The position numbers and the translations under genes were made by a program. From positions 3,224,001 to 3,288,000 of the forward strand of contig NZ_CP033107.1 of assembly GCF_003856975.1 (NCBI RefSeq): a stretch of 64,000 nucleotides of DNA. The letters are read 5' to 3'. This document shows, in pieces, positions 12,664 to 21,637 of the stretch. Each line of letters starts with the position of its first letter. Positions within the stretch are counted from its first letter, which is position 1. The DNA is from Plantibacter sp. PA-3-X8. Lineage in GTDB: Bacteria > Actinomycetota > Actinomycetes > Actinomycetales > Microbacteriaceae. Under the pieces are notes generated by a model that saw only the letters and a program-made list of their open reading frames with translations, did not search any database and was not told the origin of the DNA.

Positions 12664-13353
12664 CTACGACGACGAGGATGCCGACGAATCCGCGCCCGGC
12701 GCAGCCCGCTCGGCGATGAGCGCGGCCTGCACCCGCGACCGGGCGTCGAGCTTCACGAGGATGCGGGACACGTGCGTGCGGGCCGTCGCCTCCGACAGCC
12801 CGAGCGCGGTCGCGATCCCCGCGTTGCTCAGTCCAGCGCGCAGCTGCTCGAGGACTTCACGCTCCCGCGGTGTCAGTGTGGCCAGACCGGGGTGCGGCAG
12901 CGCCGGCTCCGGCACGACCGGAGGTCTGGCCGCGGCGAGACGTTCGAGGACTCGGCGGGTCACCTCAGGGGCGAGCACCGCCTCGCCCGCGTGCACTCGT
13001 CGGATCGCATCGACGAGGCCGGCAGCGGAGACCGTCTTCACCAGGAAGGCGTTCGCCCCGGCCGCCAGCGCCTCGTCGACGTACCGGTCGAGCGCGAAGG
13101 TCGTGAGCATGATGATGCTCGGCGGTGGGGTGACCGCGGCGAGGATGGCCGGGATCGCGTCGATCCCGGAGGCACGCGGCATCTGGACGTCGAGCAACAC
13201 GACGTCCGGTCGGTGTCGCACGGCTTGCGCGACGACGGCCTCCCCGTCCGCCGCCTCGGCGATGACCAGGATGTCGTCCGGCTCGTCGAGCAGCGCTCCC
13301 AGACCCGCTCTGACGGCGGCATGGTCGTCCGCGATGAGGACCGTGATGGTCAT
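12664..13353 (-). CDS. NarL/LuxR-type response regulator
   Basis: 229 aa. The receiver domain spans residues 1-120, with the acidic pair D9-D10, phospho-acceptor D55 (VVLLD), and a conserved Lys in FLVKT. The LuxR-type HTH occupies ~155-215 (LTPREREVLEQLRAGLSN). It is probably phosphorylated by the kinase just upstream, whose stop it overlaps by four bases. Target genes are unknown. The open tail is Ser-rich. Confidence 0.93.
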   Translation of the reverse strand: MTITVLIADDHAAVRAGLGALLDEPDDILVIAEAADGEAVVAQAVRHRPDVVLLDVQMPRASGIDAIPAILAAVTPPPSIIMLTTFALDRYVDEALAAGANAFLVKTVSAAGLVDAIRRVHAGEAVLAPEVTRRVLERLAAARPPVVPEPALPHPGLATLTPREREVLEQLRAGLSNAGIATALGLSEATARTHVSRILVKLDARSRVQAALIAERAAPGADSSASSSS

Positions 13354-14633
13354 GACGCCCCTCCTGCGGTGACGATTGCGGGGGTGGCCGGTGACACCGG
13401 GGTCGGCACGGTGAGCGCCGTCCGCCAGTCGGGACCGTCCGGCCCCGCGACGAGATCGCCTCCGACCAGACGTGCCCGCTCGGCCAGGCCGACGAGGCCG
13501 ACCCCACCGGACCCGGCGAGCACCGAAGACGAGGTCGCCGTCGGCAGCGGGTTGCTGAGCCTGACGGACAGGGCACCGGGCGGGAGCGAGACCTCGACCC
13601 GCACGGAGGCACCCGGTGCGTGCTTCGCGGTGTTCGTCAGGCCTTCGACGAGCGTGCGGAGCCCGACGATCGAGGTCTGCGCGGGGACCTCGGCGAGCGC
13701 CGCGTCGTCCGGTGCCCGTACCTCGACCTCCAGTCCGTTGGCGCGGGCGACCTCGACCGCGCGGCGGACCGACTCGGCCGTGAGTCGGTCTGGTGCCTGG
13801 GTCGGGTCGTCGGTCGACTGGTCACCGCGGAGCACGTCGATCATGGTGCGCATGTCGGCGAGCGCGTCGAGACTGCTCGTCCGGACGAGTGCGAGGCTGC
13901 GCCGCAGCGCCACCGGGTCGGTGCCGTCGCGTCGTTCCAGGGCCGCCGCCGACTGCATCGCGATCGCCGAGAGGTGACCGGCGATGACGTCGTGCAGCTC
14001 CCGGCTGAGCTCGAGCCGTTCACGGGTCACGGCGTCCTGCCGGAGCGCAGCCGCCGCCTGGGCGATCGTGTCCGCGCGCTCGCGCTGGCGTTCGGCCTCG
14101 AGACGGGGGTACCGGACCATCCTGCCGTACCAGATCGAGCTCGCCAGGATGACCGGGACGATGATGAGCGAGCCGAGGACCACGCCGCGACCGAGCCGGG
14201 TGACGGCCTCGACGTCGTCGGTGAACCAGATCACCGCGAAGACACCGACCGACACGACGGCGAGCGCGGTGCAGGCGAACGCGGCGACGTCCATGACCCG
14301 GGACCGCGAGTAGAGCGCCGCCGCATAGGCGAGGTCGGACACGACGATGAGCATCCCGAGGCCGCTGCCTCCGGTGGTGAGCGCCTCGGCGAGGGCGATC
14401 AGGACGCCGACGGCCAGCGTGGTCAACGGGCGTCGACGGCGGAGCAGGTGCACCGCCAGGATGGCGGCGAGGAAGACGAGGGTGAGGAGGAGCGGCGGTT
14501 CCGACACGGTCGTCCCCCAGGGGACATGGATCCCGAGGAGGGCGAACAGGAGTCCCATGGCCGCGCACACCGTGGTGATGACCGGCTCGCGGTGTCGATC
14601 CACCCATGCGCGCGGTCCTTCGAGAGCAGCCAT
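13350..14633 (-). CDS. sensor histidine kinase, HisKA_3/NarX-like type
   Basis: 427 aa from the chosen ATG. Several membrane helices fill residues ~18-170. A dimerisation/phosphotransfer segment follows with the H-box SRELHDVIAGHL (phospho-acceptor near H214), then a degenerate HATPase with LVEGLTNTAKHAPGA and GVGLVGLAERARLVGG. The sensor lacks a large external domain, so it may sense the membrane or an internal signal. The frame continues to 14732, but upstream residues look non-family. GGAGG sits only one base before the ATG, so the start is uncertain. Confidence 0.9.
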   Translation of the reverse strand: MAALEGPRAWVDRHREPVITTVCAAMGLLFALLGIHVPWGTTVSEPPLLLTLVFLAAILAVHLLRRRRPLTTLAVGVLIALAEALTTGGSGLGMLIVVSDLAYAAALYSRSRVMDVAAFACTALAVVSVGVFAVIWFTDDVEAVTRLGRGVVLGSLIIVPVILASSIWYGRMVRYPRLEAERQRERADTIAQAAAALRQDAVTRERLELSRELHDVIAGHLSAIAMQSAAALERRDGTDPVALRRSLALVRTSSLDALADMRTMIDVLRGDQSTDDPTQAPDRLTAESVRRAVEVARANGLEVEVRAPDDAALAEVPAQTSIVGLRTLVEGLTNTAKHAPGASVRVEVSLPPGALSVRLSNPLPTATSSSVLAGSGGVGLVGLAERARLVGGDLVAGPDGPDWRTALTVPTPVSPATPAIVTAGGAS

Positions 14634-14773
14634 GCCTCCATCACACCAGCTCGCGCCACACGGCGCGAGCGCCGGAGGGACGAGCCCGCGTACGCAGTTC
14701 CGCTGACCCCGTCGCCGGAGGATCAGCAGCACGGTCGATGTGGCACGGCATCATCCCGCGACACCATCGGAAC

Positions 14774-15421
14774 ATGGACAGCTTCACTGAACTCTTCGGC
14801 ACGAGCCCACTCATCTGGGCCATCCTCGGTGCGGAGGCCGCGTTCTGGATCCTCCTCTTCGGCGGGCTCGCGGTCCGCTACCTCCTCCGGCGACGCCGGC
14901 TCAGCGCGATCATGTTGGTCGGTGTACCGGTCGTGGACCTCGTCCTCCTGGTCCTGACCGCGACCGACCTCGCGTCCGGCGAGGAGCCCAACGTCACGCA
15001 CCTCCTCGCGACCATCTACCTGGGCTTCACGGTGGCGTTCGGCCACGCGCTCATCACGAAGGCGGACGTCTGGTTCGCACACCGGTTCGCGGGCGGTCCA
15101 GCACCGCGGCCGAAGCCGAAGTCCGGGCCCGCGTACGTCCGGGCCGCCTGGTCGGAGTGGCGTCGGGTGGTCCTCGCCGTCGCGATCGCGGTCGCCGGGC
15201 TCCTCGCGATGCAGGCCATGGTCGGCTGGACCCTCCCCGCGTCCTTCGCCCTCGCGAACGAGGATGTCATCTGGGGCATGATCATCAAGCTCGTCGCGAT
15301 CACCGGCATCTGGTTCGCCGCAGGCCCGGTGTACGCCGTCCTCTTCCGGAGCTCCGCGCCCGCGCCTGACACCACGGAGCGGGTTTCAGATTCCGTTCCG
15401 ACATCTCAGGGGCATCCCTAA
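14774..15421 (+). CDS. integral membrane protein, five predicted helices
   Basis: 215 aa, unrecognised. Predicted helices lie near residues 11-37, 43-67, 73-95, 125-150 and 163-190. The loop between helices three and four is Pro/Lys-rich (GGPAPRPKPKSG). It is divergent from the histidine kinase with 140 bases between, so it could be a target of that system. It ends six bases before the palindrome of the next gene. No transporter or enzyme motif is seen. Confidence 0.7.
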   Translation: MDSFTELFGTSPLIWAILGAEAAFWILLFGGLAVRYLLRRRRLSAIMLVGVPVVDLVLLVLTATDLASGEEPNVTHLLATIYLGFTVAFGHALITKADVWFAHRFAGGPAPRPKPKSGPAYVRAAWSEWRRVVLAVAIAVAGLLAMQAMVGWTLPASFALANEDVIWGMIIKLVAITGIWFAAGPVYAVLFRSSAPAPDTTERVSDSVPTSQGHP

Positions 15422-15426
15422 CGGCG

Positions 15427-15450
15427 CTCTATCTCATATCTGAGATAGAG
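15427..15450. promoter_or_regulatory. 10-bp inverted repeat: likely operator of the XRE-MurA gene
   Basis: CTCTATCTCA and TGAGATAGAG are perfect reverse complements around TATC. It is AT-rich, unlike the GC-rich terminators here, and overlaps the predicted -10 box of the gene encoding an XRE-type DNA-binding domain. That suggests autoregulation. It also directly follows the preceding stop codon, so a weak terminator role is possible. Confidence 0.65.
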
Positions 15451-15451
15451 T
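15446..15451 (+). promoter_or_regulatory. -10 box of leaderless XRE-MurA gene
   Basis: TAGAGT lies six bases before the ATG at 15458. Five of its six bases fall in the right arm of the palindrome, so a bound repressor would block RNA polymerase. Confidence 0.5.
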
Positions 15452-15457
15452 GACGAC

Positions 15458-17017
15458 ATGGAAGACACGGCAACGTTTGAACGAACGGACCCTGCGGCAC
15501 CGCTCCGGCAGGTCGGAGCACTCATCCGCGGCGCCCGTCAGGGACGCAAACTCACCCAGGCCCAGCTGGCGGAACGCGTCGGCACGAGCCAGAGCGCGAT
15601 CAACCGGATCGAGCAGGGCAGTCAGAACATCAGCATCGACCTCCTGAGCCGGATCAGCACCGCGCTCGAGAGTGAGATCGTCAGTTTCGGCGAACAGAAG
15701 AAGAACTCGCACCTCCGCGTCCAGGGCGGCCGACAGCTGCACGGGACCATCGCGGTGCGTTCGAGCAAGAACGCCTCGGTCGCGCTCCTGTGCGCGGCGC
15801 TCATGAACCGCGGCCGCACCACGCTGCACGGCATCGCCCGGATCGTCGAGGTCGACCGCATCATCGACGTCCTGCGCAGCCTGGGCGTCTCCGTGGTCTG
15901 GTCGCCCGACGGCCAGGACGTCGAGATACACGTCCCGGACGACCTCTCACTCGAGAGCATCGACGAGGACGCCGGTCGCCGGACCCGCAGTGTGCTCATG
16001 TTCCTCGGCCCGCTGCTCGGCCGCTACGACACCTTCGCCCTCCCCTACGCCGGTGGTTGCGACCTCGGGACCCGGACCGTCGAACCGCACCTCATCGCGC
16101 TCCGGCCGTTCGGCTTGTCCATCGAAGCGACCGCCGGCTGGTACCAGGCCACCGTCGCCCCCGACGTGCCCGAGGAGCTGAGCGTCGTGCTCACCGAGCG
16201 CGGCGACACCGTGACCGAGAACGCCATCATGGCCGCCGCGGTACGCGACGGCGTCACGACCATCCGCAACGCCAGCCCGAACTACATGGTGCAGGACCTG
16301 TGCTTCTACCTGGAGCTCCTCGGCATCACCATCGAGGGCATCGGGAGCACGACGCTCCGGATCACCGGCCGCAGCGTCATCAACGAGGACGTGGACTACT
16401 GGCCGAGTGAGGACCCGGTGGAGGCGATGAGTCTGCTCACCGCCGGGATCGTCACCGACTCGGAGATCACCGTCACGCGCGTGCCGATCGAGTTCATGGA
16501 GATCGAGCTCGCGACGCTCGGCGAGATGGGACTGCGCTACACCCGCTCCCCCGAGTACGCAGCCGCGAACGGCCGGACCCGTCTCGTCGACGTCACCGTG
16601 CACCCCTCGAAGCTGCACGCCCCGATCGACAAGATCCACCCCATGCCGTTCCCGGGGCTCAACATCGACAACCTCCCGTTCTTCGCGGTCATCGCGGCCT
16701 GCGCCGAGGGCGACACGCTCATCCACGACTGGGTGTACGAGGGCAGGGCGATCCACCTCACCGACCTGACGCGACTCGGCGCGAACGTCCGCCTGCGCGA
16801 CCCGCACCGCATCGACGTCTCCGGGCCGACGCACTGGTCCGGCGCCGAGGTGAGCTGCCCTCCCGCGCTGCGACCGGCCGTCGTCATCCTGCTCGCCATG
16901 CTCGCCGCGAAGGGCACGAGCGTGCTCCGGAACGTCGACATCATCGCTCGCGGGTACGAGCAGCTGCAGGAGCGACTCATCACCCTGGGTGCGTCGATCG
17001 AGACCTTCCGCGACTGA
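15458..17017 (+). CDS. XRE-type DNA-binding domain fused to MurA-like enolpyruvyl transferase
   Basis: 519 aa. Residues ~20-70 are an XRE helix-turn-helix (QAQLAERVGTSQSAINRIEQ); ~84-519 align by eye with MurA, which transfers enolpyruvate to UDP-GlcNAc. Family positions kept are K104, R177, C201 (GGCDLGTR, the fosfomycin-target Cys), R206, D404, R430, R472 and R498. Two acidic neighbours differ: TDLR is PALR and DRGY is ARGY. The enzyme may be active, altered, or only a ligand sensor. The ATG follows TAGAGT by six bases, and the promoter carries a perfect palindrome, so the protein probably controls itself. Domain-joined proteins like this occur in other Actinobacteria; I know of no function shown for them. 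Whether a separate MurA exists cannot be seen here. Confidence 0.85.
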   Translation: MEDTATFERTDPAAPLRQVGALIRGARQGRKLTQAQLAERVGTSQSAINRIEQGSQNISIDLLSRISTALESEIVSFGEQKKNSHLRVQGGRQLHGTIAVRSSKNASVALLCAALMNRGRTTLHGIARIVEVDRIIDVLRSLGVSVVWSPDGQDVEIHVPDDLSLESIDEDAGRRTRSVLMFLGPLLGRYDTFALPYAGGCDLGTRTVEPHLIALRPFGLSIEATAGWYQATVAPDVPEELSVVLTERGDTVTENAIMAAAVRDGVTTIRNASPNYMVQDLCFYLELLGITIEGIGSTTLRITGRSVINEDVDYWPSEDPVEAMSLLTAGIVTDSEITVTRVPIEFMEIELATLGEMGLRYTRSPEYAAANGRTRLVDVTVHPSKLHAPIDKIHPMPFPGLNIDNLPFFAVIAACAEGDTLIHDWVYEGRAIHLTDLTRLGANVRLRDPHRIDVSGPTHWSGAEVSCPPALRPAVVILLAMLAAKGTSVLRNVDIIARGYEQLQERLITLGASIETFRD

Positions 17018-17036
17018 GTCGTCCCGTCCGACGGAC

Positions 17037-17069
17037 GCGGCCCCGCAGATCGTCGATCCGCGGGGCCGC
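17037..17069. terminator. bidirectional terminator between the XRE-MurA gene and pheT
   Basis: Ten-base arms, GCGGCCCCGC and GCGGGGCCGC, flank a 13-base loop in the gap between two convergent genes. It is symmetric, so it can serve both strands. Confidence 0.75.
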
Positions 17070-17089
17070 TGTCGTCCGGTACGACCGGC

Positions 17090-19603
17090 TCAGTCCCGGA
17101 TGCTCGCGCCGAAGCGCTCGGCCGCCACTGCCGCGCCGGCGAGCTTCGCGTCGCTCGCCTCCGCCGCGGTGAGCGTGCGGTCCGGCGCGCGGAACCGCAG
17201 CGCGAAGGTCAGACTCTTGCCGCCCTCGGGCACGCCCGAACCGCGATAGTCGTCGACGAGGCGGATGTGCTCGAGCAGCGAACCGGCTCCGACCCGGACG
17301 GCGTCGAGGACCTCACCGGCTGAGACCGTCGCGGGGACGAGCAGCGAGAGGTCCTGCGTCGCAGCAGGAAGGGTTCCGATGCCGACGGCCTCGGGCAGTG
17401 CGTCGCCGAGCGCGATGATGCGATCCAGGTCGAGTTCCGCGACCGCCACGACACGCGGCAGGTTCGCCTCCTCGGCGACCGCCGGGTGCACCTCCCCCGC
17501 GTACCCCACCAGGACGTCGCCGACATGCAGCGCCGCAGTCCGTCCGGGGTGCAGTGCCTGGTGGCTGCCCTGCGAGACGGTGATGTCGACACCGGTCGCC
17601 ACCGCGACGGCCTGGACCGCCTCGAGCGCGTCCGCGATACCGGCCGCGACGGCGGGCTGGCCCGGCTGCTTCGCGACGGCGTTGCCGACCGCGAGGAATC
17701 CGAGATGACGCGGTTGGGCCGGGACGCCCGCCTCGAGCTCCTCGAGCTGGGCCTCGCTCGGACGGACCGCCGCCTGCGGGAGTTCGGCCTGGCCGAACGC
17801 GCCGTGACGGGACGGACGGAACACCGCGCCCACCTCGAAGATCGAGAGGTCGGTCAGACCGCGCGAGACGTTCCGGTGGGCCACCGCGAGGAGACCGGGC
17901 AGGATCGACGCACGGAGGAAGGGGGCCTTCGCGTCGAGCGGGTTCGCGAGCTTCACGGCTGGGAACGCACCCGGCTGCGGAGCGCCGAACCGCGCGTTCT
18001 CCTCGGCGGAGACGAACGGATAGGCCAACACCTCGGTCGCGCCGCCGTAGGCGAGCGCATCGGCGACCCCACGGCGCAACCGCTGCGAACGCGAGAGCCC
18101 ACGTCCCGGAGGCGCGACGGGGAGCACCGACGGGATGCGGTCGTATCCGAGGATCCGCGCCACCTCCTCGGCGAGGTCCTCCTTGCCGGTGATGTCGTGG
18201 CGCCAGCTCGGCGGCGTCACGAGCAGGCCGTCATCGGTCGCCTCGACGGCCGCGCCGATCTCGGCGAGCGCGGATCGTGTCTCGTCCGCTCCGAACGTGA
18301 CGCCGATGAGGCCGTTGATGTAGTCGTCGGGGAGCAGGATCGGCTCGCGATCCGGCGCCGTGGTGACGGTGGAGCCGAGGTCGTCCGTCCGGCCACCGGC
18401 CAGGTCGACGAGCAACTGCGCGACGCGACCGGCGGCCGCGACGGCGATCTGCGGATCGACACCGCGCTCGAACCGCTTCGAGGCCTCGCTCGGCAGCTTG
18501 TGGCGGCGCGCGCTCCGCGCGATGGACACCTGGTCGAAGTTCGCGGCCTCGATGAGGACGTTGCGCGTGGCATCAGTGATCTCGGTGTCGAGGCCACCCA
18601 TCACGCCCGCGAGCCCGATCGGGCCCGAGTCGTCGGTGATCAGCAGGTCCTCGTCGTGGAGCTTCCGCTCCTGGCCGTCGAGCGTGACGAAGGTCTCGCC
18701 CGCCCGCGCGCGCCGGACGACGATGCCGCCCGTGAGCTTGTCGAGGTCGTACCCGTGGATCGGCTGTCCGAGCTCGAGCATGACGTAGTTCGTGATGTCG
18801 ACGACGAGCGACAGCGAGCGGATGCCGGCGAGCTTCAACCGCGCCACCATCCACGGCGGGGTCGGCTTCGTCGGGTCGACGTCGCGCACGACGCGGGTGA
18901 CGAAGACGCTCGACCCGACGCGATCGCGGATCGGCGCCGCATCCTCGATCGTGACGGGGAAGCCGTCGAGTGGCCCGGTGAACGCCTCGGGGACGCTCGC
19001 CGCCGGGTCGCGGAAGGTCGCACCGGTCGCGTGCGAGTACTCGCGTGCGACCCCTCGGATCGAGAACGCGTAGCCGCGATCGGGCGTCACGTTGAGCTCG
19101 ACCGCAGCGTCGTCGAGACCGAGCAGGCTGATCGCGTCGGTGCCGACGGGTGCCTCGACCCCGATCGTCGAGAGACGCAGGATCCCGTCGTGGTCCTCGC
19201 CGAGACCGAGCTCACGAGCCGAGGCGATCATGCCGTCCGACACGTGGCCGTAGGTCTTGCGAGCGGCGATCGGGAACGGACCGGGCAGGACGGCGCCGGG
19301 CAGGGTGACGACCACCTGGTCGCCGACGAAGAAGTTGCCGGCACCGCAGACGATGCCCCGCACGGCGCCCTCGGCGTCACCCTCGGCGACGCGGACCTGG
19401 CACCAGCGGATGGTCTTGCCGTTGGACTGCGGCTCCTCGACGTACTCGAGGACCTCGCCGACCACGATGGGACCGGTCAGCTCGAAGCGGTGGACGTCCT
19501 CCTCCTCGAGCCCGACGCGCACGAGCGCGGCGTGGACGTCTTCGGGGGTGGTCCCCGGGGCGAGTTCGACGAACTCCCCGAGCCAGCTCAATGGAACACG
19601 CAC
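17090..19603 (-). CDS. pheT: phenylalanyl-tRNA synthetase beta subunit
   Basis: 837 aa. With PheS it forms the (alpha-beta)2 enzyme charging tRNA-Phe. Domains in order: tRNA-binding EMAP-like fold (~40-150), B3/B4 editing region (~215-390), B5 (~410-480), catalytic-like core, and a C-terminal anticodon-binding FDX-ACB domain (PAATQDLSLLVPA, then LVDDYRGSG). The open frame extends past 19700, but the family start VPLSWLGEF begins at the GTG at 19603, two bases after the pheS stop. Confidence 0.96.
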   Translation of the reverse strand: MRVPLSWLGEFVELAPGTTPEDVHAALVRVGLEEEDVHRFELTGPIVVGEVLEYVEEPQSNGKTIRWCQVRVAEGDAEGAVRGIVCGAGNFFVGDQVVVTLPGAVLPGPFPIAARKTYGHVSDGMIASARELGLGEDHDGILRLSTIGVEAPVGTDAISLLGLDDAAVELNVTPDRGYAFSIRGVAREYSHATGATFRDPAASVPEAFTGPLDGFPVTIEDAAPIRDRVGSSVFVTRVVRDVDPTKPTPPWMVARLKLAGIRSLSLVVDITNYVMLELGQPIHGYDLDKLTGGIVVRRARAGETFVTLDGQERKLHDEDLLITDDSGPIGLAGVMGGLDTEITDATRNVLIEAANFDQVSIARSARRHKLPSEASKRFERGVDPQIAVAAAGRVAQLLVDLAGGRTDDLGSTVTTAPDREPILLPDDYINGLIGVTFGADETRSALAEIGAAVEATDDGLLVTPPSWRHDITGKEDLAEEVARILGYDRIPSVLPVAPPGRGLSRSQRLRRGVADALAYGGATEVLAYPFVSAEENARFGAPQPGAFPAVKLANPLDAKAPFLRASILPGLLAVAHRNVSRGLTDLSIFEVGAVFRPSRHGAFGQAELPQAAVRPSEAQLEELEAGVPAQPRHLGFLAVGNAVAKQPGQPAVAAGIADALEAVQAVAVATGVDITVSQGSHQALHPGRTAALHVGDVLVGYAGEVHPAVAEEANLPRVVAVAELDLDRIIALGDALPEAVGIGTLPAATQDLSLLVPATVSAGEVLDAVRVGAGSLLEHIRLVDDYRGSGVPEGGKSLTFALRFRAPDRTLTAAEASDAKLAGAAVAAERFGASIRD

Positions 19604-19605
19604 GA

Positions 19606-20646
19606 CTACACCACCATCCCGAACTGCTGGGAGAAGCGGACGTCGCCCTCCACCATCTCTCGCATGTCCTGCACGCCGTCGCGCAGCATCAGACCGCGCT
19701 CGACGCCCATCCCGAAGGCGAAGCCCGAGTAGACCTCGGGGTCGATACCGGCGGACCGGAGCACGTTCGGGTTGATCATGCCGCACCCACCCCACTCGAT
19801 CCAGCGCGGTCCGTCCTTGAAGGTCGGGTGCCAGAAGTCGAGCTCGGCGCTCGGCTCGGTGAAGGGGAAGTAGCTGGGACGCAGGCGGACCTTCGCGTCG
19901 TCACCGAAGACGCTCTTCACGAAGTGGTCGAGCGTTCCGCGCAGGTGCGCCATCGTCAGGCCCTTGTCGACGGCGAGACCCTCGAACTGCATGAAGACGG
20001 GCGTGTGCGTCGCGTCGAGCTCGTCCGTGCGGTAGACGCGCCCGGGGGCGAGCACGTACACGGGGAGCTCGCGCTCGAGCAGCGAGCGCACCTGGACCGG
20101 CGAGGTGTGCGTCCGCAGGACGAGGTGCGACTCCAGCGGCTCCACGAAGAAGGTGTCCTGCATCGCGCGGGCCGGGTGGTCGGCGTCGAAGTTCAGGGCG
20201 TCGAAGTTGAACCACTCGCTCTCGACCTCGGGCCCCTCGGCGATCTCCCATCCCATGCCGACGAAGATGTCGGACACGCGGTCCTGGAGCAGCGTGAGGG
20301 GGTGCCGGGCACCGGGCATGCGTCGCAGCGGCACGGCGGTGACGTCGATCGCCTCGGCGGCGAGGCGTGCCTCCGTCTCGGCGGCGACGATCTCGCCCTC
20401 GCGCTCGCTCAACGCCTTCGAGACGCGCCCGCGGGCCTGACCGACCAGCTTGCCGAGCGCGGCCTTCTGGTCGTTCGGCACGCTGCGGAGCGATCCGTTG
20501 AGGGCGGCGAGCGGTGACGCTTCGCCGGCGTGGGCTGATCGGACCGCTTTCAGGGCGGCCGAGTCGGTGGCTGCGGCGATCGCTTCGAGAGCGGCGTCGA
20601 CCGCGGCGTTCACCGCTGGTTCGGAGATTGGGGATGCGTCGGACAC
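19606..20646 (-). CDS. pheS: phenylalanyl-tRNA synthetase alpha subunit
   Basis: 346 aa class II synthetase subunit holding the active site. The N-terminal coiled-coil is Ala-rich (~1-90). Motif 2 lies around RTDELDATHTPVFMQFEGL and motif 3 at FAFGMGVERGLML. The GTG at 20646 is preferred over an in-frame TTG nine bases upstream, since TAGACT lies eight bases before it and no ribosome site is visible. No T-box leader or attenuator is present. Confidence 0.95.
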   Translation of the reverse strand: MSDASPISEPAVNAAVDAALEAIAAATDSAALKAVRSAHAGEASPLAALNGSLRSVPNDQKAALGKLVGQARGRVSKALSEREGEIVAAETEARLAAEAIDVTAVPLRRMPGARHPLTLLQDRVSDIFVGMGWEIAEGPEVESEWFNFDALNFDADHPARAMQDTFFVEPLESHLVLRTHTSPVQVRSLLERELPVYVLAPGRVYRTDELDATHTPVFMQFEGLAVDKGLTMAHLRGTLDHFVKSVFGDDAKVRLRPSYFPFTEPSAELDFWHPTFKDGPRWIEWGGCGMINPNVLRSAGIDPEVYSGFAFGMGVERGLMLRDGVQDMREMVEGDVRFSQQFGMVV

Positions 20647-20667
20647 GAGAGCCAAGTCTACCCAGGC

Positions 20668-20688
20668 GGTCGGCCCACATGGGCGACC
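20668..20688 (-). terminator. possible terminator after the glutamate importer genes
   Basis: GGTCGGCCCA pairs with TGGGCGACC apart from one bulged base. It lies 50 bases past the last permease gene and before pheS. Confidence 0.4.
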
Positions 20689-20737
20689 GTCTTCGCCCCG
20701 ACGGCGGCCCGATCGCCTGGGCTCCGTCGGGACGACG

Positions 20738-21637
20738 TCAGATGCTCGCGCCGGACGACTGGTTCCCCGCCTGGATGCCGAGGATCTTGGTCGTCGTGTC
20801 CTCGGTCACGGCCTGTTCCTTCGGCGTCCGCGGCGACCGTCGGGTACGCACCTCGACGATCTTCGCGACGCCCGAGAGGATGAGGCAGAGCACGATGTAG
20901 ATCGAGCCCATCACGATGATCGAGGGGATGATCGGGCTGCCGTAGAGCGCCTGCGACCCGAACTGCTTCGCGAGGTAGAGGAGCTCCTGATAGGTGATCA
21001 GGAAGCCGAGTGCCGTGTCCTTGAGGGCGACGACGAGCTGGGCGATGATCACCGGCAGCATCGCGCGGATCGCCTGCGGGAACAGGATGAGGCGCAGGAC
21101 GGCGGACTTCCGCAGGCCGATGGCGTAGGCGGCCTCGCCCTGCCCCTTCGGCAGCGACTCGATACCCGCTCGGAAGATCTCGGAGAACACCGCGCCGTTG
21201 TACAGCGTCAGCGCGATGGCGACGGCGACGAACGGCGTCACGAAGGTGAAGCCGAGGGGCGGCAGCCCGTAGTACATGAGCATCATCAGGATGAGGACCG
21301 GGACCGCCCGGAAGAACTCGATGAAGATCGTGAAGGGGACGCTGATGATCTTGTGGTCGGACAGTCGGCCGATCGCCAGCACCAGTCCGAGGACAACGCT
21401 GCAGACGGCGGCGACCGCGAACGCGGACAGGGTCGCACCCGTCGCCTGGAGGATCTGCTCCCAGACACGCGGGAAGGTGAAGAGCTTCCACTTCGAGGCG
21501 GTGAACTGTCCGGTCTCGACGAAGCGGAAGACGACGAAGGCGAGGATGCCGGCGACGACGAGCACCGTCGCCGCACCGATCCAGCGATAGCGCACGATGG
21601 CCTTCGGGCCGGGGGTGTCGAACAGGACGGAGCTCAT
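20738..21637 (-). CDS. gluD: glutamate-type ABC importer permease, GluD-like
   Basis: 299 aa inner-membrane permease of the HAAT/PAAT polar amino-acid family. The transmembrane block is ~20-270, with the ATPase-contact EAA loop as EAAYAIGLRKSAVLRLILFP and IEFFRAVPVLILMML typical of GluD/GlnP. The C-terminal ~35 residues are hydrophilic. The ATG overlaps the upstream permease stop (ATGA); the frame upstream of it runs through that gene and is not used. Substrate glutamate is inferred from the gluABCD-like set. Confidence 0.88.
   Translation of the reverse strand: MSSVLFDTPGPKAIVRYRWIGAATVLVVAGILAFVVFRFVETGQFTASKWKLFTFPRVWEQILQATGATLSAFAVAAVCSVVLGLVLAIGRLSDHKIISVPFTIFIEFFRAVPVLILMMLMYYGLPPLGFTFVTPFVAVAIALTLYNGAVFSEIFRAGIESLPKGQGEAAYAIGLRKSAVLRLILFPQAIRAMLPVIIAQLVVALKDTALGFLITYQELLYLAKQFGSQALYGSPIIPSIIVMGSIYIVLCLILSGVAKIVEVRTRRSPRTPKEQAVTEDTTTKILGIQAGNQSSGASI

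Noticed and set aside
20647..20737. T-box or attenuator upstream of pheS
   Set aside because: Too short, no T-box sequence, no leader peptide rich in Phe; tyrS likewise has none.
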